Shown here: in pieces, positions 62,501 through 64,000 of the stretch
How the letters are laid out: each line of letters starts with the position of its first letter
Position numbering within the stretch: the stretch's first letter is position 1
Origin: Larimichthys crocea
Lineage: Eukaryota; Chordata; Actinopteri; Sciaenidae
Length of the DNA: 64,000 nucleotides
Direction: 5' to 3'
NCBI RefSeq assembly: GCF_000972845.2
Contig: NC_040019.1
Span: 11,299,001-11,363,000, forward strand
Translations under genes and position numbers: made by a program
The notes under the pieces: generated by a model
What the model saw: the letters and a program-made list of their open reading frames with translations, nothing else
Databases searched by the model: none
What the model was told of the DNA's origin: nothing

Positions 62501-63678
62501 ACACATATAAGAGAACGAGCTCTGTGAAAGGTTCCCCATGCAATCAGAACTGGGAAGTCCAGGTGATCGCATGATCCCACTTCGGAAAACAAATAAATCC
62601 AATTATCATGTGGTGTCAGAACAAAGGAAGCTAAAATACCAGACATCAGCCTAGAGGCTAAACACCGCCCCCCCAAAAAACAAGCGTTCAAATTTGAAGA
62701 ACATACCGAATATTGCCTCATTTGGAGAAGTGTTTGATGGATCACATCAAAGCCCACACCAGCTGACTGCTGGGAGCTTAGCGAAGAGGAGGAAGACAGT
62801 GCAGAGGTGGATGAGGTCATGGAAGCGGCCAAGGCTACCTCCACCCACTCCAGCAGAAACTTTAGAGAGCCCCTCTGCATGGCCAGGCCAAGCAGCAGCT
62901 CCAGCGCTAGCCTCCGACCAGTCGGGTCTGCCCCACCAGTCCCACTGCTCACTGATGTCTTCTTCAAGAAGTCAGCCACCTGTGCCAGGCAGTCCAGCCC
63001 GACTGATGGGATCTTATTTTCATTGGCCAGAGAGAGCGGTGGCAGAGAAGCCAGCACGGAAGACGCCGTGGCAAGCACGTCATTACAAAGGACCGACTCC
63101 GGATGCACAGAGGCTGCGTATCTCCAGTTCTGCTGCAGTAACGAGAAGAGCAGACTCAAACCTGTCCTCACGCCCATCTCTATGAGAACATCTGTACCCG
63201 ACTTGACTTTGGATGCTCCCCCTGGCAGGCAGGGCTCTGAGGCCAGCTCAAGTTGCCCACATTCAGTGCCACTGTCTGTGGACTGGGAGGGCAGATGCAC
63301 GCGAAACTTGTCATGGTATTTGCTGTGAAGTGCATAGTAGATCCTCTGGAGAACAACCAGCCTATGGTGGAGGCCCAAGGTGTAGGAGGTCTGCGTCAGT
63401 GTGCGGTGAGCCAGCCATCGCTGGCTGTGAAGCAGGGATGACAGGTACTCTTCCTTCTCTGCCGAGGCACTGGATTCACACTCGAAGTCTGGCAGGCGTG
63501 GGCCGACGAGTTCTTGAACGGGCTGAGCCAGAGTCACTACTTCCTTGTTGTGGAGGAGCCTGTTGTAGAGCACAGCAGCTCCATGCCTCCTGGCTGTCTG
63601 TACACTGTCTTCTGCTGCCCAGGAGCTATTGAAGTGCTCCTGCCACTTCAGCAACACATGGGTCTGACAAGGCACCAT
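28477..63678 (-). CDS. herc1: Giant HERC1-type E3 ubiquitin-protein ligase, complete, 79 coding exons
   Basis: HERC1 is a very large cytosolic and Golgi/vesicle-associated ligase. It accepts ubiquitin from an E2 onto a HECT cysteine, and its RCC1-like propellers bind membranes, small GTPases (ARF/Rab) and clathrin. I joined 79 coding exons from the ATG (63678) to TGA (28479-28477). All donors are GT and acceptors AG. Every exon phase matches, and the total of 14427 nt gives 4808 residues, close to human HERC1 (4861). An in-frame TAA lies four codons before the ATG, which fixes the start. A 3' splice site ending at 63710 shows that a non-coding exon lies further upstream. Domain order is RLD1 (about 384-749), SPRY (about 1995-2150), UBA-like (about 2705-2747), Cys/His cluster (2910-2968), WD40 (about 3370-3761), RLD2 (3937-4315) and HECT (about 4440-4808). 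Compared with human from memory, many parts are clearly divergent, so a teleost herc1 paralogue is possible. Orthology to the HERC1 subfamily rather than HERC2 is certain from domain order and motifs. Confidence 0.96.
29420..29575 (+). repeat. Intronic degenerate fish repeat (family of 1391-1570)
   Basis: The blocks 'agtgtcagaaaatagaataa', 'tgcccatcataatttcctta' and 'atttaagaagctgtgaccag' are the middle and 3' blocks of the ACGATTAT-type repeat. The family's terminal block ('gactaattgtttcagctcta') lies at about 30337-30356, beyond the MITE at 29726-30219. The two parts may be one element interrupted by that insertion. It lies in herc1 intron 77. Confidence 0.45.
29726..30219. mobile_element. 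pogo/Tigger-like MITE (non-autonomous Tc1/mariner-superfamily element)
   Basis: A 494-bp element is flanked by TA on both sides (29724-29725 and 30220-30221), the target duplication of this superfamily. The terminal inverted repeats are similar: CAGTTGTCCCTCGCTATAAC at the left, and CAGTGGTCCCTCGTTTATCA on the opposite strand at the right. The interior is AT-rich with no transposase frame, so it needed a helper. CAGTGGTCCCTCG ends are known from pogo/Tigger-like fish elements. It sits in herc1 intron 77 between the exons coding HEMDSQ and VAAVREG, with no effect on the reading frame. Confidence 0.8.
32632..34982 (-). CDS. herc1: herc1 exons 64-71: second RCC1-like propeller (RLD2, residues 3937-4315)
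   Basis: Exons: 34857-34982, 34621-34759, 34319-34500, 34057-34212, 33807-33929, 33569-33671, 32889-33058, 32632-32770. The RCC1 signatures run in order: [117 protein letters not shown], and [20 protein letters not shown]. It ends with [12 protein letters not shown]. In human HERC1 this propeller binds clathrin heavy chain and other partners. All seven blades are recognisable. Confidence 0.95.
33110..33172. repeat. AT-rich (TAA)n/(ATAAA)n low-complexity tract
   Basis: Imperfect TAA and AAATAAT units lie in the herc1 intron between exons 69 and 70. Simple-sequence DNA, no feature. Confidence 0.85.
33493..33530. repeat. Perfect 17-bp inverted repeat with a 4-base loop
   Basis: The left arm 33493-33509 is AACAACCATATTTTCAA. 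The right arm 33514-33530 is its exact complement TTGAAAATATGGTTGTT. The loop is ATGG. It lies 39 bp from the donor of herc1 exon 69 (33569) in that intron, so the pre-mRNA could form a 17-bp stem close to a splice site. Confidence 0.9.
35135..35834 (-). CDS. herc1: herc1 exons 61-63: segment between WD40 and RLD2 (residues 3762-3936)
   Basis: Exons: 35661-35834, 35284-35568, 35135-35200. Conserved blocks are [69 protein letters not shown] and [20 protein letters not shown] with PE. Exon 61 ends at a very weak donor (CGG|GTCATT). It is accepted because the join [12 protein letters not shown] reproduces human YEKPHVVCGDQL and keeps phase. Confidence 0.9.
36366..38891 (-). CDS. herc1: herc1 exons 53-60: WD40 propeller (residues 3376-3761)
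   Basis: Exons: 38764-38891, 38221-38348, 37827-38054, 37544-37671, 37203-37402, 36887-37001, 36621-36752, 36366-36464. WD-type strands are visible: [20 protein letters not shown] followed by [66 protein letters not shown]; and [20 protein letters not shown] with LLNIWSL. Order and spacing follow human HERC1. This is a protein-interaction propeller. Several strands are more diverged than the RCC1-like propellers. Confidence 0.92.
39254..40518 (-). CDS. herc1: herc1 exons 49-52: helical region leading into WD40 (residues 3070-3375)
   Basis: Exons: 40353-40518, 40014-40263, 39657-39879, 39254-39531. Matches to human are [103 protein letters not shown] and [17 protein letters not shown]. Exon 52 ends in [16 protein letters not shown], the first strand of the WD40 unit. 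The exon 50 segment after GGRAH is shortened and altered relative to human. Confidence 0.92.
40560..41100. other. Unexplained sequence inside the herc1 intron between exons 48 and 49
   Basis: The intron 40519-41173 contains CpG-bearing, more complex sequence (about 40590-40860) than neighbouring herc1 introns. Short open frames occur on both strands, for example minus 40585-40836, but none resembles a known domain or has splice support. It could be the remnant of a mobile element or a regulatory stretch. Function not assigned. Confidence 0.3.
41174..42554 (-). CDS. herc1: herc1 exons 44-48: linker and conserved Cys/His cluster (residues 2787-3069)
   Basis: Exons: 42427-42554, 41973-42181, 41632-41891, 41457-41509, 41174-41371. 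Exons 44-45 are a divergent Arg-rich then acidic linker. Exon 46 is sharply conserved: [55 protein letters not shown]. Candidate zinc ligands are C2910, C2913, H2923, H2928, C2931, C2955, C2965 and C2968; the spacing CxxC…HxxxxHxxC…CxxC resembles a metal-binding fold. Exon 48 carries [18 protein letters not shown] and [15 protein letters not shown], matching human KLTGEEEFELLAGPLGL and PVQFPDSDPLGA. Metal binding is inferred from residue pattern only. Confidence 0.9.
42669..43819 (-). CDS. herc1: herc1 exons 42-43: UBA-like domain (residues 2697-2786)
   Basis: Exons: 43736-43819 and 42669-42855. The UBA-like helix pair reads [21 protein letters not shown], then (after the intron) [15 protein letters not shown], matching the HERC1 UBA (LLEMGFSLRQIAKAMEATG … ITVLAMWMIEHP in human). 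The MGF loop and the C-terminal WM-EHP helix are both kept. Ubiquitin binding is known for the domain class, not shown here. The exon 43 acceptor is CCCTCCCAG|ATGTAGC; the nearer alternative acceptor upstream (GACAG|TTCAAC) breaks the frame, so it was rejected. Confidence 0.88.
44586..47297 (-). CDS. herc1: herc1 exons 38-41: region between SPRY and UBA (residues 2218-2696)
   Basis: Exons: 47015-47297, 45889-46661, 45408-45618, 44586-44755. Exon 38 carries the conserved block [23 protein letters not shown], then [11 protein letters not shown] and KLQWEEAD. The large exon 39 (258 residues) carries [15 protein letters not shown] and [14 protein letters not shown] near the start and middle, then [28 protein letters not shown]. 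Between these lies a poorly conserved charged/Ser-Thr linker. Exons 40-41 are Ser-rich and disordered and keep only short human matches (PISLL, TRFPT). The exon 39 acceptor (AACTAAG|CTCC) has a weak pyrimidine tract, but phase and homology support it. Confidence 0.9.
47298..48470. other. Large herc1 intron between exons 37 and 38, with SINE
   Basis: This is one of the longest introns of the gene. It holds a tRNA-derived SINE at about 48009-48185 and A-rich and T-rich tracts (47645-47660 and 48310-48350). Nothing coding was found. Confidence 0.7.
48009..48185 (+). mobile_element. tRNA-derived SINE in a herc1 intron
   Basis: The tRNA-like head starts GGGGTGCCCCCATGGCTTAG, with an A-box-like TGGCTTAGGTGTTAAGATGC (48021-48040) and B-box-like GGTTCAAATC (48064-48073). 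It is followed by a CT-rich block, TGTCCTGTCATCTCTGTG, and an end TCTCTAATAAAAGGCAATAA with A-rich tail. This is a common teleost SINE design. It lies antisense to herc1. It is not a functional tRNA gene: the anticodon arm and acceptor pairing are not preserved. Confidence 0.75.
48471..49672 (-). CDS. herc1: herc1 exons 34-37: SPRY domain (residues 1983-2217)
   Basis: Exons: 49505-49672, 49125-49364, 48943-49026, 48471-48684. The SPRY core is well conserved: [103 protein letters not shown]. It is followed by [22 protein letters not shown] domains are protein-interaction modules; the partner in HERC1 is not well established. Exon 35 ends at a weak donor (AAG|GTCTGG), fixed by phase and by the following EPKLAFE. 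Confidence 0.93.
49673..50594. other. herc1 intron between exons 33 and 34
   Basis: This 922-bp intron has no repeat I recognise. A stretch of about 49950-50170 is non-repetitive with homeodomain-like motifs (CAGTAATTAGCAAATC, GGCTAATTAAAG) and a following C-rich block, so it is a candidate intronic conserved element. No exon is visible. Confidence 0.4.
50595..54204 (-). CDS. herc1: herc1 exons 22-33: divergent central region before SPRY (residues 1341-1982)
   Basis: Exons: 54003-54204, 53557-53857, 53405-53453, 53276-53321, 52644-52897, 52236-52433, 51954-52074, 51602-51842, 51305-51471, 51013-51165, 50802-50899, 50595-50690. Anchors to human are [97 protein letters not shown] and [14 protein letters not shown]. 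The 22-26 stretch is one of the least conserved parts, and is shorter than in human. The human stretch with ELESLSDSWARLKHSRDWLC is only partly matched. Exons 28, 29 and 30 end at weak donors (GTGCGC, GTGCGA, GTGCAA), supported by reading phase and homology. Confidence 0.85.
54337..58562 (-). CDS. herc1: herc1 exons 11-21: helical region after RLD1 (residues 750-1340)
   Basis: Exons: 58428-58562, 58140-58305, 57786-57911, 57083-57307, 56762-56914, 56548-56680, 55913-56116, 55546-55767, 54912-55085, 54594-54708, 54337-54454. Conserved blocks are [115 protein letters not shown] and LAALLKHT. No catalytic motif is visible; this is the long alpha-solenoid-like part of HERC1. In exon 14 a short, low-complexity loop ([13 protein letters not shown]) sits where human has a longer, different loop. 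Confidence 0.92.
55195..55330 (+). mobile_element. Degenerate tRNA-derived SINE in a herc1 intron
   Basis: A weak A-box-like GGCTATCTCGGTGGTTTAAG is followed by GTCTCTCACTCTATCCCTAA, CTGCCAACTACCTTATAAAA and an A/T-rich tail. The order matches the SINE at 48009-48185, but the B-box part is lost. It lies between exons 18 and 19, antisense to herc1. Confidence 0.4.
57491..57522. repeat. (TATT)n microsatellite
   Basis: TCTATCTATT followed by repeated TATT units in the herc1 intron between exons 13 and 14. Simple tetranucleotide repeat, likely variable in length. Confidence 0.85.
58826..61801 (-). CDS. herc1: herc1 exons 2-10: first RCC1-like propeller (RLD1, residues 325-749)
   Basis: Exons: 61706-61801, 61424-61606, 60720-60932, 60412-60510, 60225-60321, 59972-60115, 59592-59719, 59146-59290, 58826-58997. 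The propeller begins at [12 protein letters not shown] (about residue 384). It shows the repeated RCC1 signature: [75 protein letters not shown] and [15 protein letters not shown]. It closes with [12 protein letters not shown]. In human HERC1 this domain binds phosphoinositides and ARF/Rab proteins. All blades are present with glycine and tryptophan signatures intact, so the fold should be conserved. Confidence 0.95.
61802..62706. other. herc1 intron between coding exons 1 and 2
   Basis: No repeat was recognised in this 905-bp intron. The stretch of about 62000-62250 is complex and non-repetitive (for example GTGGTTAACAGGCAGAATCA and GCTGATTAGCCTGCTGAAGG), which may indicate conserved regulatory sequence near the 5' end of the gene. 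No coding frame is supported. Confidence 0.4.
62707..63678 (-). CDS. herc1: herc1 coding exon 1 (residues 1-324)
   Basis: The first coding exon has a 31-nt 5' UTR part up to 63709 and ends at the donor CG|GTATGT. It encodes [20 protein letters not shown] onward. Blocks shared with human HERC1 are [72 protein letters not shown] and [18 protein letters not shown]. It is a helical region before the first propeller. The exon carries a Ser-rich insertion ([17 protein letters not shown], about residues 290-306). Its length is almost that of the human segment. Open frames antisense to this exon are shadows. Confidence 0.95.
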
Positions 63679-64000
63679 GTCTGAGCATTATCTATACTCT
63701 GATGTACACCTGAAAAACATAGAGGGAAATATGATTAAAAGAGTTACGAAGGCCTGATTTTAGCAGATTTACATATTCACACGTATCATTCCCTTACACT
63801 TGATCAACATAATGAAATGACTCTTATTTTTTTTTAATCTCTGTTATCAATTTACGGGTAACATTTGCTGCTGAAAGCAGATCTTCTAATGCATTTTCCT
63901 GCCAAGTAAATTCAGTAAAAGGTGTCAGATTTCTCCTTAGTGTTGGCACTTTTCCATTATACAGTATATCCAGGCTAGTAGCATAGGCCCAGTGGGTATC
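63679..64000 (-). other. herc1: herc1 5' UTR part and upstream intron
   Basis: Bases 63679-63709 are 5' UTR in the same exon as the start codon, bounded by the acceptor TTTTTCAG|GTGTAC at 63710-63717. Beyond 63710 the sequence is AT-rich intron to the window edge. The first, non-coding exon and promoter therefore lie outside the window. Confidence 0.7.

Noticed and set aside
62694..63632. Three long plus-strand open frames opposite herc1 exon 1
   Set aside because: They are antisense shadows of a GC-richer coding exon whose minus-strand product matches HERC1.
1..64000. CRISPR arrays, phage/plasmid genes, endogenous retrovirus with LTRs
   Set aside because: No regularly spaced repeats, prokaryotic operons, LTR pairs or gag/pol/env-like frames were seen.

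Overview
This is a teleost fish genomic window, probably from a percomorph. The evidence is GT-AG intron/exon structure, a vertebrate HERC1-type gene, an HCN-channel first exon, and fish-type interspersed repeats (Rex3/RTE-like LINE, L2-like LINE, tRNA-derived SINEs, a pogo/Tigger-like MITE). No bacterial, phage, CRISPR or retroviral structure is visible.

Layout. Both genes lie on the minus strand, so the window reads right to left. From 63709 to about 28150 lies one complete giant gene, a HERC1-type E3 ubiquitin ligase (herc1). I traced 79 coding exons (ATG at 63678, stop at 28477-28479). All exon phases agree and the lengths sum to 14427 nt, or 4808 residues. Domain order: alpha-helical N-terminus, RCC1-like propeller 1 (RLD1), long helical region, SPRY, UBA-like domain, a Cys/His cluster, WD40 repeats, RCC1-like propeller 2 (RLD2), and a C-terminal HECT domain with its catalytic Cys kept.

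From about 28150 down to about 600 is a roughly 27-kb gene-free interval of diverged repeats, microsatellites and unique AT-rich DNA. Some stretches look like candidate conserved non-coding elements. From 223 to the left edge is the start of the first coding exon of an HCN cyclic-nucleotide-gated pacemaker channel, most like HCN1, preceded by a CpG-containing 5' region.

The two genes are neighbours in the same orientation but have no obvious shared pathway. HERC1 is a cytosolic/Golgi ubiquitin ligase and HCN1 is a plasma-membrane cation channel. I found no clearly new biological system. The most interesting points are how far this herc1 seems to have diverged from the mammalian protein (possibly one copy of a teleost duplicate pair), its poorly characterised conserved Cys/His module, a cluster of weak splice donors, a well-delimited intronic MITE and two near-perfect hairpins. 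Comparisons with human proteins are from memory, not from an alignment run here.
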